A DNA stretch of 49,575 bases from an uncultured Bacillota bacterium (GCA_949294845.1 CASFJH010000041.1:1-49575); one strand, 5' to 3'. Positions 7,062 to 14,954 are shown, numbered from the stretch's first letter. The notes: a model not told the origin generated them from the sequence alone. Translations and numbers: made by a program.

Positions 7062-8270
7062 TTGGACACGGTCAAACCGGTATATCTCGAGTCGGATAAA
7101 TGCAACGGCTGCGTTAATTGTATGAAGCGCTGCCCGACCGAAGCCATTCGCGTGCGTAACGGCAAAGCCACAATAATGTACGATCGTTGCGTAGGCTGCG
7201 GCGAATGTGTCAAGGTCTGCCCGACCGGAGCGAAAAAAGAGAGCTACGACAAGCTCGAAACCGTAAACCGTTACAAATACAAGATCGCGCTGCCCTGTCC
7301 GTCGCTTTACGGACAGTTCAACAATCTGACAGATACCGACTATGTGCTTACCGGGCTTAAGCGCATGGGATTCGACGCCGTTTACGAGGTCGCATACGCT
7401 TCTGAGCTTATTTCTTCGGCAACGCGCCGCTACATAAGGGAATACGGCGCAAAAAAACCTATAATTTCCACCGCGTGTCCCGCCGTTCTCAATCTCATAC
7501 TTATGAGATACGAGCATCTTATCGAGCATTTGTCGCCTATGCTGCAGCCTGAAGAGGTGGCCGCAAGGGAGGCGTTGAAAGAAGCCGAAGGGCGCGGCAT
7601 AAAGCGCGAAGATATAGGAATATTCGTAATAACCCAGTGCGCCGCCAAAGTCTTGCAGCTTAAGCGTAACGGCAGCTCCGTCGACGGCGTGCTATCGGTC
7701 AAGGAAGTATATTTCCCGCTTCTTAACGAAATGAATAAAATCGCCGAGCCCGAAAAGCTTAAAAAAGCCGGCAAGATAGGGATAAGCTGGGGTTCCAGCA
7801 CGGGCGAGGCGATAGGACTGGGCTGCGACAATTACCTGTCCGCCGACGGGATAGAAAACGTAATCGGCGTTCTCAACGAAATGGAGCACGACAAGCTGGC
7901 AGGACTTGATTTTATTGAGCTTAACGCCTGTTCTTCCGGATGCGTAGGCGGCTCGCTAAATCTTGAAAATCCTTTTCTTGCGCGCACGCGGCTCAGACAG
8001 CTGCGCAAACATTCCGCCGATACGAAAGTCGAAGTGGAAGATATTAACTTATATACGGTAGATAAACCTTACGAGAGCGTAAACGTGTTCAGACTGGACG
8101 ACAACCGTATAGAAGCGATGAAAAAGATGATAGCCGTGCAGGATATTTATTCGCGCCTGCCGGGTATGAATTGCGGCAGTTGCGGCGCGCCTAACTGTAT
8201 GGCGCTGGCCGAGGATATAGTTCGCGGACTGAAGGTCAGCTGTAAGTACAAGGAGGCGGAAAAGAAATGA
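7062..8270 (+). CDS. Sensory-type [FeFe] hydrogenase-like iron-sulfur protein
   Basis: 402 residues from a TTG start with AAGGAGGGC upstream. Order of domains: two [4Fe-4S] ferredoxin motifs (Cys 14/17/20/24 and 43/46/49/53), an H-cluster-type domain (about 75-310) and a C-terminal [4Fe-4S] module with Cys 371/374/379/394. The three hydrogenase motifs are present in altered form: STACPA (Cys139), ITQCAAK (Cys193) and ELNACSSGC (Cys290 and Cys294). All four cysteines for the H-cluster cubane are kept, but Ala138 stands where catalytic enzymes have the proton-relay Cys. This pattern is known from sensory hydrogenases such as HydS of Thermotoga. A sensing role for H2 or redox state is likely; slow catalysis cannot be excluded. 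There is no PAS domain. Confidence 0.8.
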   Translation: MDTVKPVYLESDKCNGCVNCMKRCPTEAIRVRNGKATIMYDRCVGCGECVKVCPTGAKKESYDKLETVNRYKYKIALPCPSLYGQFNNLTDTDYVLTGLKRMGFDAVYEVAYASELISSATRRYIREYGAKKPIISTACPAVLNLILMRYEHLIEHLSPMLQPEEVAAREALKEAEGRGIKREDIGIFVITQCAAKVLQLKRNGSSVDGVLSVKEVYFPLLNEMNKIAEPEKLKKAGKIGISWGSSTGEAIGLGCDNYLSADGIENVIGVLNEMEHDKLAGLDFIELNACSSGCVGGSLNLENPFLARTRLRQLRKHSADTKVEVEDINLYTVDKPYESVNVFRLDDNRIEAMKKMIAVQDIYSRLPGMNCGSCGAPNCMALAEDIVRGLKVSCKYKEAEKK

Positions 8271-8581
8271 CGCTTGCCGGGTTGGCCGAAAAAGTCTGCG
8301 GCAAGGTGGTCGTACCTTCCGACGGAGAGATAAAAGCTTTTTATGCCGGCGACTTTTTAAGCCGCGTCATGGGAAAAGCGCCTGCCGACTGCGCGTGGTT
8401 TACCGTAATGGCTAACGTCAACGTAGCCGGAGTCGCCGTTCTGGCGGAAGTGCGCGCCGTTGTTCTGTGCGAAGGCGTGGCGCCCGATCCGTTGCTTACG
8501 GAAAAGCTGCGTAACGAGGGTATCGGGTTGATAACGACTGAGCTGCCTGTGTTCGAGGGGTGCGTGAGCGTTGTAAAGTGA
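8267..8581 (+). CDS. Second DRTGG-like small protein
   Basis: 104 residues overlapping the sensory hydrogenase gene by ATGA. It shares the plan of the first DRTGG protein in the operon: GEIKAFYAGDFLSRVMG, then a strand AWFTVMANVNVAGVAVLAEV, VVLCEGVAPDPLLTEKL and an ITTELPVFEG end. Such proteins are often annotated as DRTGG or serine kinase-like, but no ATP-binding motif is visible, so kinase activity is not supported. It may bind a nucleotide or the neighbouring iron-sulfur protein. It is translationally coupled on both sides. Confidence 0.65.
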   Translation: MTLAGLAEKVCGKVVVPSDGEIKAFYAGDFLSRVMGKAPADCAWFTVMANVNVAGVAVLAEVRAVVLCEGVAPDPLLTEKLRNEGIGLITTELPVFEGCVSVVK

Positions 8582-9306
8582 AAGATTACTACTGCGATCT
8601 GCATATCCATTCGTGCCTGTCGCCTTGCGGCGACGACGAGATGACCCCGTCCGATATAGTCGGAATGGCGCGCTTGAACGGGCTGGACATTATAGCTCTC
8701 ACCGATCACAACAGCGCGCTCAACGTACCTGCCGCGGTAAAGGCCGGGGCGAGAACGGGACTGACCGTCATTCCCGGCATGGAGCTGGAAACGTCCGAAG
8801 AGGTGCACATAATATTGCTTTTCCCTTCGGTCGAGGCCGCGCTCGAATGCGGAAAAGCCGTAGATTCCGCGCGTTTCAAAATAAAAAACCGCACGGACAT
8901 TTACGGCAGACAGGTGATCGCCGACGAATTTGACCGCGAGATCGGCGAGGTTGAAGACCTGCTGCTTACGTCCTCTTCGATAGGAGTTTACGACGCCGTG
9001 GCGTTCGCGGCGCGTTACGGAGGAATCGCTTATCCGGCGCACGTCGACAAACCGGCGAACGGGATTATTCAGATACTCGGAGCGCTTGACGCCGGAATGG
9101 GATTTACCGCGGCCGAAGTCAGCCCTCGTGCAACCACCGAAATTACAGATAAGCTTTCAGGCGACGGATATAAAGTCGTGTACGGCTCGGACGCGCATTA
9201 TCTTGCCGACATAAGCGAGCCGTGCGAGCGCAACCGGATTGTGCTGGAGCAGCCGTCCGCCGAATGTTTGATAAATTATCTGCGCAAAAAATCCATTTTC
9301 ACTTAG
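8578..9306 (+). CDS. PHP-domain metal-dependent phosphoesterase
   Basis: 242 residues from GTG 8578, which overlaps the stop of the gene before; an in-frame GTG at 8560 is an alternative start. The PHP metal-binding motifs are clear: DLHIHS (H9, H11), LTDHNS (D43, H44), then AHVDKP and SDAHYL near the C-terminus. An inserted CGDD after the first motif is typical of the trpH/YciV-like branch. Such enzymes remove phosphate from 3',5'-nucleoside bisphosphates or trim RNA, but members in hydrogenase operons have no known substrate. Next to kinase-like HATPases a phosphatase role in signalling is conceivable; this is inference only. Confidence 0.83.
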   Translation: MKDYYCDLHIHSCLSPCGDDEMTPSDIVGMARLNGLDIIALTDHNSALNVPAAVKAGARTGLTVIPGMELETSEEVHIILLFPSVEAALECGKAVDSARFKIKNRTDIYGRQVIADEFDREIGEVEDLLLTSSSIGVYDAVAFAARYGGIAYPAHVDKPANGIIQILGALDAGMGFTAAEVSPRATTEITDKLSGDGYKVVYGSDAHYLADISEPCERNRIVLEQPSAECLINYLRKKSIFT

Positions 9307-9322
9307 CATAAAGGAGCAAAAC

Positions 9323-9805
9323 ATGAGTAACAATTTTGTCGAAACACCCGAACAGAAAAAAACGTTCGACGCCGCGCTCGAGGAGCTGAAGGACGTTCCG
9401 GGACCTTTGATGAAAGCGCTTCAGAAAGCGCAGGAGATCTACGGATACCTGCCTGAAGAAGTGCAGATCCGCATTGCCGAAACTTTCGGAGTGCCGCTGT
9501 CGGAGATATACGGAATAGCTACGTTTTATTCGCAGTTCAATCTTTATCCCCGCGGCGAATATAAGATCGGCATTTGCCTCGGCACGGCGTGTTACGTTAA
9601 AGGCTCGGGCGAAATTCTGGCAAAGTTCAAGACCAAGCTTGGCATCGAGCCCGGTCAGACTACCGCCGACCGCAAGTTCACGCTCGAAGCCACGCGTTGC
9701 ATAGGCTGCTGCGGACTCGCGCCGGTGCTTACCGTAAACGACGAGGTTTACGGCAAGGTCACGCCCGACGACGTGGACAAGATTCTGGCCAAATATAATG
9801 GATGA
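9323..9805 (+). CDS. hydC: HydC, NuoE-like [2Fe-2S] subunit of trimeric [FeFe] hydrogenase
   Basis: 160 residues. N-terminal helical part (about 10-75) followed by a thioredoxin-like ferredoxin domain with the four [2Fe-2S] ligands Cys85, Cys90, Cys126 and Cys130 (CLGTAC and CIGCC). The same layout occurs in NuoE of complex I and in HydC/HndA of multimeric hydrogenases. It should pass electrons between the NADH/FMN subunit HydB and the rest of the complex. A strong ribosome site, AAAGGAGC, lies upstream. It overlaps the next gene by eight bases. Confidence 0.9.
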   Translation: MSNNFVETPEQKKTFDAALEELKDVPGPLMKALQKAQEIYGYLPEEVQIRIAETFGVPLSEIYGIATFYSQFNLYPRGEYKIGICLGTACYVKGSGEILAKFKTKLGIEPGQTTADRKFTLEATRCIGCCGLAPVLTVNDEVYGKVTPDDVDKILAKYNG

Positions 9806-10349
9806 GCTGGCGCTCAATATTCTCGATATTGCGTGCAATTCCACAAAAGCCGGAGCCTCGTCGGTAGAGATCGACGTTATCGCAGACAGACCGGCCGATA
9901 AGCTGACGATACGCATTGCCGATAACGGAAAAGGCATGGAGCCCGATTTTGCCGCAAGAGTTGCTGACCCGTTCACGACGACGCGCACTACGCGCAAGGT
10001 CGGCATGGGGATTCCTCTTTTCAAAATGGCGGCGGAAATGAGCGGCGGGGAGTTTTCGATAGACACCGCGCCGGGAAGAGGCACCGTGGTAACCGCGACG
10101 TTCGGGTTGAGCCATGTTGATCGCACGCCGCTGGGCGATCTGGCGTCAACGGTGACCACACTTATAGGCGGCGCGCCTTCGACCGAGTTCAAACTGCGCT
10201 TCGCGCTAGACGGAGAGGAGTATGTGTTCGACACGCGAGAGGTTCGCGCAGCCGTAGGAGACGATATAGACGACGCCGAAACGCTCGCTTTTATCGGGGA
10301 TATGATACAGGAAAACATCGATAACATTAAAAAAGGAGTTTATATATGA
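9798..10349 (+). CDS. HATPase-domain protein, hydrogenase operon
   Basis: 183 residues. A GHKL ATP-binding domain fills about 1-105: N box around NILDIACNSTKAGAS with N14, G1 box DNGKGM (42-47), G2 region VGMGIPLF (68-75) and an APGRGT turn. The remaining 75 residues are mostly acidic and helical and match nothing I know. It lacks histidine kinase dimerisation or receiver parts. It is a different subtype from the earlier HATPase in the operon, being closer to the ATPase part of sensor kinases. It lies between hydC and the ferredoxin gene, overlapping both, a placement seen in other clostridial hydABC operons. Function unknown; probably regulatory. Confidence 0.78.
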   Translation: MDELALNILDIACNSTKAGASSVEIDVIADRPADKLTIRIADNGKGMEPDFAARVADPFTTTRTTRKVGMGIPLFKMAAEMSGGEFSIDTAPGRGTVVTATFGLSHVDRTPLGDLASTVTTLIGGAPSTEFKLRFALDGEEYVFDTREVRAAVGDDIDDAETLAFIGDMIQENIDNIKKGVYI

Positions 10350-10723
10350 AAACATTGGCAGAGTTACAGGCCATTCGCGACAGGAAAAAAGCCGAACTCA
10401 ACAATCGTGAAACGCCTGACGGAAGCGATATAAAGATCGTCGTCGGAATGGCTACCTGCGGTATCGCAGCCGGCGCCCGTAACACGCTGAAAGCGATAAC
10501 GGACGAAATCGAGGCGCGCGGACTTACAAACGTGAAAGTTTCGCAGACCGGCTGCATCGGCATCTGCAAATACGAGCCGATAGTGGACGTTATACTTCCC
10601 GGCAAAGAGAAAGTCACATATGTGCACGTCGACGCCGATCGCGCCAGAACCATCATCGCTAATCATGTAATCAACGGGACGGTAGTCGAAGAGTTTACTT
10701 ACGGCTACGCGGTCAAAGGCTAA
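10346..10723 (+). CDS. [2Fe-2S] thioredoxin-like ferredoxin, hydrogenase operon
   Basis: 125 residues overlapping the HATPase gene by ATGA; AAAAAGGAG serves as ribosome site. The fold is that of thioredoxin-like [2Fe-2S] ferredoxins, with VVGMATCGIAAGA and QTGCIGICKYEP. Only three of the usual four cysteines are seen (Cys38, Cys70, Cys74); the second Cys of the first pair is absent. Similar three-Cys proteins occur between hydC and hydB in related operons as far as I recall. It could be an extra electron carrier or a structural subunit of HydABC. It is followed by hydB after 15 bases. Confidence 0.8.
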   Translation: MKTLAELQAIRDRKKAELNNRETPDGSDIKIVVGMATCGIAAGARNTLKAITDEIEARGLTNVKVSQTGCIGICKYEPIVDVILPGKEKVTYVHVDADRARTIIANHVINGTVVEEFTYGYAVKG

Positions 10724-10738
10724 GGAGGAAGTACATTA

Positions 10739-12526
10739 ATGCTTGAAAGGGCACATATTTTGGTTTGCGGCGGTACCGGATGCACGTCCGGCAACAGTAA
10801 ACAGATAGCCGCAGAGTTTGAGCGCTGCCTTAAGGAAAACAACCTTGATAAAGAGGTAAAGCTGATAATGACCGGCTGTTTCGGACTTTGCGCCCGCGGT
10901 CCTATCGTGGTCGTTTATCCGGAAGGATCGTTCTATCAGCACGTTCAGCCTTCGGACGTCGCCGAAATCGTTTCGGAGCATATTCTGAAAGGCCGTATAG
11001 TCGAGCGCCTTCTCCACACCGAGAAGGAGGCCGACGGAACGTACAAGGCGATAAACGACACCGATTTTTACAAGAGCCAGAAGCGCGTCGTTCTGAGACT
11101 GTGCGGCATTATCAATCCTGAGGATATAGACGAGTATCTAGCTTACGACGGATATAAGGCTTATGAAAAAGTTGCTACCGAGATGACTCCTCAGGAAGTT
11201 ATCGACACGATAAAGAAATCGGGACTGCGCGGTCGCGGCGGCGGAGGCTTCTCCACCGGCATGAAGTGGCAGTTCGCTCACGATTCCGTTTCCGATAAGA
11301 AGTACGTCGTATGTAACGCCGACGAGGGCGATCCCGGCGCGTTCATGGACAGATCGCTGCTCGAGGGGGATCCTCACGCCGTTATTGAGGCTATGATGAT
11401 AGCAGGTTATGCCATCGGCGCCGATCAGGGGTATATATACGTCCGAGCCGAGTATCCTATAGCGGTCAAACGACTTGAAATAGCGATCGGCCAGGCCCGC
11501 GAATACGGTATTCTTGGCAAAAACGCAATGGGACTCGGCCACGATTTCGATATCGAGCTGAGACTGGGCGCAGGCGCGTTCGTATGTGGCGAGGAAACCG
11601 CGTTGCTGCAGTCCACCGAGGGAAAGCGCGGCGAGCCGAGACAGCGTCCGCCGTTCCCCGCGGTAAAAGGCTTGTTCGGAAAGCCCACGCTTATTAACAA
11701 CGTTGAGACTTACGGCAATATTACTCAGATCATTCTGAACGGTCCCGAATGGTTCGCCTCGATGGGAACGGAGAAGAGTAAGGGCACAAAGGTGTTTGCG
11801 CTCGGCGGCAAGATACATAATACCGGCCTTGTCGAAATTCCCATGGGTACGACGCTGAGAACGATTATCGAAGATATCGGCGGCGGTATCCCCAACGGCA
11901 AGAAGTTCAAAGCCGCGCAGACCGGCGGTCCTTCCGGCGGCTGTATTCCCGCTTCGCTTATTGATACCAAAATCGATTACGACAATCTTATCGCCATAGG
12001 TTCAATGATGGGCTCCGGCGGCCTTATTGTTATGGACGAAGATAACTGTATGGTCGACATAGCCAAGTTCTTCCTCGAATTCACCGTCGACGAGTCGTGC
12101 GGAAAATGCACGCCGTGCCGTATCGGAAACAAGCGCCTTTACGAAATGCTCGATAAGGTCACGAAAGGCGAGGGCACGATGGAGGACCTCGACAAGATGG
12201 AAGAGCTGTGCCATTACATCAAGGAAAACTCGCTTTGCGGCCTCGGTCAGACGGCGCCTAATCCGGTGCTTTCCACAATGAAGTATTTCCGCGACGAGTA
12301 TATCGCCCATGTGCGCGACAAGAGATGCCCGGCCGGAGTGTGCAAGGCTCTTATAAGCTACAAGATCGATCCGGAAAAATGTATCGGCTGCGGACTCTGC
12401 AAACGCGGCTGCCCCGTGAACGCCATTTCCGGCGAGATCAAACAGCCGCACGTTATCGATCCGGCAAAGTGCATCAAGTGCGGAGCCTGCCTCGAGCACT
12501 GCCGTAAAAACGCCATCGTGAAGTAA
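10739..12526 (+). CDS. hydB: HydB, NuoF-like NAD(H)-binding flavoprotein subunit of trimeric hydrogenase
   Basis: 595 residues. Domains in order: N-terminal [2Fe-2S] thioredoxin-like domain (Cys10, Cys15, Cys47, Cys51), the NADH/FMN-binding core with the Gly-rich loop RGRGGGGF (164-171) and CNADEGDPGAF (192-202), an SLBB segment, the [4Fe-4S] site ESCGKCTPC (Cys454/457/460) with Cys500, and a C-terminal double ferredoxin (Cys 548/551/554/558 and 578/581/584/588). This is the standard HydB/HndC plan. With HydA and HydC it should oxidise NADH and reduced ferredoxin together to make H2, or run in reverse, in the cytoplasm. AAGGAGG lies upstream. Confidence 0.93.
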   Translation: MLERAHILVCGGTGCTSGNSKQIAAEFERCLKENNLDKEVKLIMTGCFGLCARGPIVVVYPEGSFYQHVQPSDVAEIVSEHILKGRIVERLLHTEKEADGTYKAINDTDFYKSQKRVVLRLCGIINPEDIDEYLAYDGYKAYEKVATEMTPQEVIDTIKKSGLRGRGGGGFSTGMKWQFAHDSVSDKKYVVCNADEGDPGAFMDRSLLEGDPHAVIEAMMIAGYAIGADQGYIYVRAEYPIAVKRLEIAIGQAREYGILGKNAMGLGHDFDIELRLGAGAFVCGEETALLQSTEGKRGEPRQRPPFPAVKGLFGKPTLINNVETYGNITQIILNGPEWFASMGTEKSKGTKVFALGGKIHNTGLVEIPMGTTLRTIIEDIGGGIPNGKKFKAAQTGGPSGGCIPASLIDTKIDYDNLIAIGSMMGSGGLIVMDEDNCMVDIAKFFLEFTVDESCGKCTPCRIGNKRLYEMLDKVTKGEGTMEDLDKMEELCHYIKENSLCGLGQTAPNPVLSTMKYFRDEYIAHVRDKRCPAGVCKALISYKIDPEKCIGCGLCKRGCPVNAISGEIKQPHVIDPAKCIKCGACLEHCRKNAIVK

Positions 12527-12536
12527 GGAGTATGTT

Positions 12537-14282
12537 ATGAACAAACAGGTTACTTTGAAGATAAACAACATACCGGTTACAGTCGACGCCGGCACCAGAA
12601 TACTCGACGCCGCAAAAGCCGCCGGCTTCAATATTCCCACGCTTTGCTATCTTAAAGACATATGCAACGAAGGCTCCTGCCGCGTTTGCGTCGTTGAAGT
12701 AAAGGGCGCGCGCAGTCTCGTCGCAAGCTGCTCGGCTGTCGTTGCCGAGGGAATGGAAGTGTTCACCTCCACGCCCAAGGTAATGAAAGCGCGTAAAACC
12801 ACGATCGAGCTGCTTATGTCCAACCATAAAAAAGACTGTCTTTCCTGCGTTCGCAGCGGCAATTGCGAGCTCCAGAAGCTCAGTCAGGACTATAACTGCG
12901 ACTGCACGGCTTACGCAGGTCAGCAGACGAAGCATAAGCTCGACGACACCAACCCGTACCTTATAAGGGATAACGATAAATGTATTCTCTGCCGCCGCTG
13001 CGTCGCCGTATGCAACAAGGTGCAGGCCGTAGGCGTTATAGGCGCCAACAAGCGCGGTTTCTCCACTCAGATAGGCTGCGCGTTCGACAAAACGTTGTCC
13101 GCCACGTCCTGCGTCGCTTGCGGACAGTGCATCAACGTCTGCCCGGTAGGCGCGTTGCGCGAGCGCGACGATAATTATAAGGCCGTCGAAGCGCTCAATA
13201 ACCCCGAAAAATTTGTTATTGTCGGCACCGCGCCCAGCGTACGCGTTGCGATCGGCGAGGAATTCGGGTATCCCATCGGCACAAACGTCGAGGGCAAAAT
13301 GGTTGCCGCGCTCAAGCGCCTCGGTTTCAACAAGGTGTTCGACGTCGATATGGCCGCCGATATGACGATCATGGAGGAGGGAACGGAATTCCTCGGCAGA
13401 CTCAAGGACAAGACGGCGCCTCTTCCCATGATAACGAGCTGCAGTCCCGGCTGGATAAGATATATCGAATTTTATTATCCCGAGCTGCTTGCGCATTTGT
13501 CGAGCTGCAAATCGCCTCAGCAGATGTTCGGCGCGATAATGAAAACGTATTACGCGCAGAAATACAACATCGATCCCAAGAATATGACGGTAGTGTCGGT
13601 CATGCCGTGCACGGCCAAAAAGACCGAAATCCTGCGCGATCATCAGGACGCAGCCGGAGTTCCCGACGTTGACGTCGCCCTTACCACACGCGAGCTTGCC
13701 AGACTCATTAAGAGCAGCGGAATCGATTTCACCGGACTGCCCGACGAAGCGTTCGACAATCCTATCGGAGAGGGCAGTACGGCAGGTTTGTTGTTCGGCG
13801 CAACCGGCGGCGTTATGGAGGCCGCGCTGCGCACTATCGCCGATGTGGTTTACGGCGAGAATCTGCAGAAAGTCGATTATAAGAGCGTGCGCGGAATGAA
13901 AGGCATTAAGAGTGCGACCGTCGATCTTAAGGGGACTAAGGTAAATATCGCCGTCGCAAGCAGCCTTTCTAATGCGAAAGTGCTTCTCGACGAGATCAAA
14001 CAGGGCAAGAGCAAATACCATTTCATCGAAATTATGTGCTGCCCCGGCGGTTGCGTAAATGGCGGCGGTCAGCCTATTCAGCCTTCCAGTGTCCGCAATA
14101 ACGTAGACGTGCCGGCATTGCGCGCCAAAGCTTTGTACGATACGGATAAGAAGGCTCAGATGAGAAAGAGCCATGAAAACCCCGCGGTACAGACGCTTTA
14201 TAAAGAATTTTTCGATAAGCCCAACAGTCATAAAGCGCATGAAGTGCTTCATACGGAATACATCAAGAGAGAGAAATATTAA
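12537..14282 (+). CDS. hydA: HydA, catalytic subunit of trimeric NAD-linked [FeFe] hydrogenase
   Basis: 581 residues. N-terminal plant-type [2Fe-2S] domain (Cys 37/43/48/51/65 region), a His-Cys [4Fe-4S] segment (H97, Cys 101/104/110), a double ferredoxin domain (Cys 149/152/155/159 and 192/195/198/202), then the H-cluster domain with TSCSPGW (300-306), MPCTAKKTE (356-364) and EIMCCPGGCVNGGGQP (498-513). The C-terminus has RKSHENPAVQ and the small-subunit-like tail ending KRE-KY. This is the group A multimeric architecture. The first motif has Ser303 after Cys302, where many enzymes have two Cys. Maturases HydE, HydF and HydG are not in this window. Confidence 0.93.
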   Translation: MNKQVTLKINNIPVTVDAGTRILDAAKAAGFNIPTLCYLKDICNEGSCRVCVVEVKGARSLVASCSAVVAEGMEVFTSTPKVMKARKTTIELLMSNHKKDCLSCVRSGNCELQKLSQDYNCDCTAYAGQQTKHKLDDTNPYLIRDNDKCILCRRCVAVCNKVQAVGVIGANKRGFSTQIGCAFDKTLSATSCVACGQCINVCPVGALRERDDNYKAVEALNNPEKFVIVGTAPSVRVAIGEEFGYPIGTNVEGKMVAALKRLGFNKVFDVDMAADMTIMEEGTEFLGRLKDKTAPLPMITSCSPGWIRYIEFYYPELLAHLSSCKSPQQMFGAIMKTYYAQKYNIDPKNMTVVSVMPCTAKKTEILRDHQDAAGVPDVDVALTTRELARLIKSSGIDFTGLPDEAFDNPIGEGSTAGLLFGATGGVMEAALRTIADVVYGENLQKVDYKSVRGMKGIKSATVDLKGTKVNIAVASSLSNAKVLLDEIKQGKSKYHFIEIMCCPGGCVNGGGQPIQPSSVRNNVDVPALRAKALYDTDKKAQMRKSHENPAVQTLYKEFFDKPNSHKAHEVLHTEYIKREKY

Positions 14283-14290
14283 TTTGCGTT

Positions 14291-14329
14291 ATACAATATC
14301 CGGACGCCTGCGGCGTCCGGATATTGTAT
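14291..14329 (+). terminator. Perfect 18-bp hairpin after the hydrogenase operon
   Basis: Arms 14291-14308 and 14312-14329 are perfect complements over a 3-base loop (TGC), starting eight bases after the hydA stop. No T-run follows, only the A/T-rich outer stem, so it may stabilise the mRNA 3' end as well as terminate. Confidence 0.6.
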
Positions 14330-14423
14330 TAATCCGCAATGAAAGCCTTTTGACTGTATTGTCGGACAGAAACGGTTTGTTTCAATAATCTTTTATTAAA
14401 ATATCGGGATAAGGAATAAGATA

Positions 14424-14825
14424 ATGAGGATAGTAGATACGGTTCGCTTTTTCAGACACCTTGAAAAAATGGGCGAAGCTTCCGGCGGCAAGAGAATATT
14501 CTATGCGTTTGTCAATATAATCATTATGGCGCTGGGAGTAGGGTTTGCCGTGTGCGTAGTCTGGCTGTTCAAAAGTTTTACGAACACCCTGCAGAATTTT
14601 GTTTTGAACTGGATGGGCATAATCGTGTGCATAGGGCTCACGCTTCTTTGCTTTTTACAGGGCTTTATAGCGCAGCTTGTGCTTGCCGTAATGACCGGCG
14701 TCGGAATGTTCAGAAAAGAACCCGCAGGACAGCGCGCACCGAATGCAGTCGCGTTTGTAATTGCGTTTTCCACCACCGTCGGACTCGTAGTCGGCGTAAT
14801 ACTGTATCTGATATATTGCACATAA
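14424..14825 (+). CDS. Membrane protein of unknown function
   Basis: 133 residues with about four membrane helices: about 26-50, a long hydrophobic stretch 60-93 that could be two helices, and 107-131. The cytoplasmic N-terminus is short and basic, with MRIVDTVRFFRHLEKMG. The ATG is preceded by AAGGAATAAGATA, a fair ribosome site. I do not recognise a family. It stands alone between the hydrogenase hairpin and a terminator at 14891. No clear promoter was found in front of it, so it may be read through from the hyd operon. Confidence 0.7.
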   Translation: MRIVDTVRFFRHLEKMGEASGGKRIFYAFVNIIIMALGVGFAVCVVWLFKSFTNTLQNFVLNWMGIIVCIGLTLLCFLQGFIAQLVLAVMTGVGMFRKEPAGQRAPNAVAFVIAFSTTVGLVVGVILYLIYCT

Positions 14826-14831
14826 GCGGCA

Positions 14832-14954
14832 AAACCGTCCGGCGGCGCTTTTGCAAGCGTTTAAACTCTGTAAACGGACGAAAGCTTTGTAAAGCCCCGT
14901 CAGGCTTTTTTACAAGAGAAAACGGGCTTAAACGCTTTGCGGAGAGGACGGTTT
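14832..14954 (+). other. Nested inverted-repeat element, possible structured RNA
   Basis: Three helices nest correctly. Outer: AAACCGTCC (14832-14840) with GGACGGTTT (14946-14954). Middle: GCAAGCGTTTAA (14853-14864) with 14928-14940, ten perfect pairs plus one bulge. Inner: either a terminator hairpin (14891-14911) or AGCCCCGT (14893-14900) with ACGGGCT (14922-14928). It lies after a membrane-protein gene and about 90 bases before the next promoter. No known RNA family was recognised. Confidence 0.4.
14891..14911 (+). terminator. Rho-independent terminator
   Basis: AAAGCC (14891-14896) pairs with GGCTTT (14903-14908) over a six-base loop and runs into six T. It is placed 65 bases after the membrane-protein stop, inside the nested repeat element. 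Confidence 0.5.

Noticed and set aside
9299..10327. 342-codon minus-strand frame opposite hydC and the second HATPase
   Set aside because: It covers two well-supported overlapping genes on the other strand and is low-complexity in Ser, Ala and Arg.
12474..14252. 592-codon open frame on the minus strand opposite hydA
   Set aside because: It mirrors the whole hydA gene, has no ribosome site or recognisable domain, and is explained by the codon bias of hydA keeping stops out of the opposite frame.
14326..14423. Promoter for the membrane-protein gene at 14424
   Set aside because: A TTGACT at 14350 has no -10 box at an acceptable distance.
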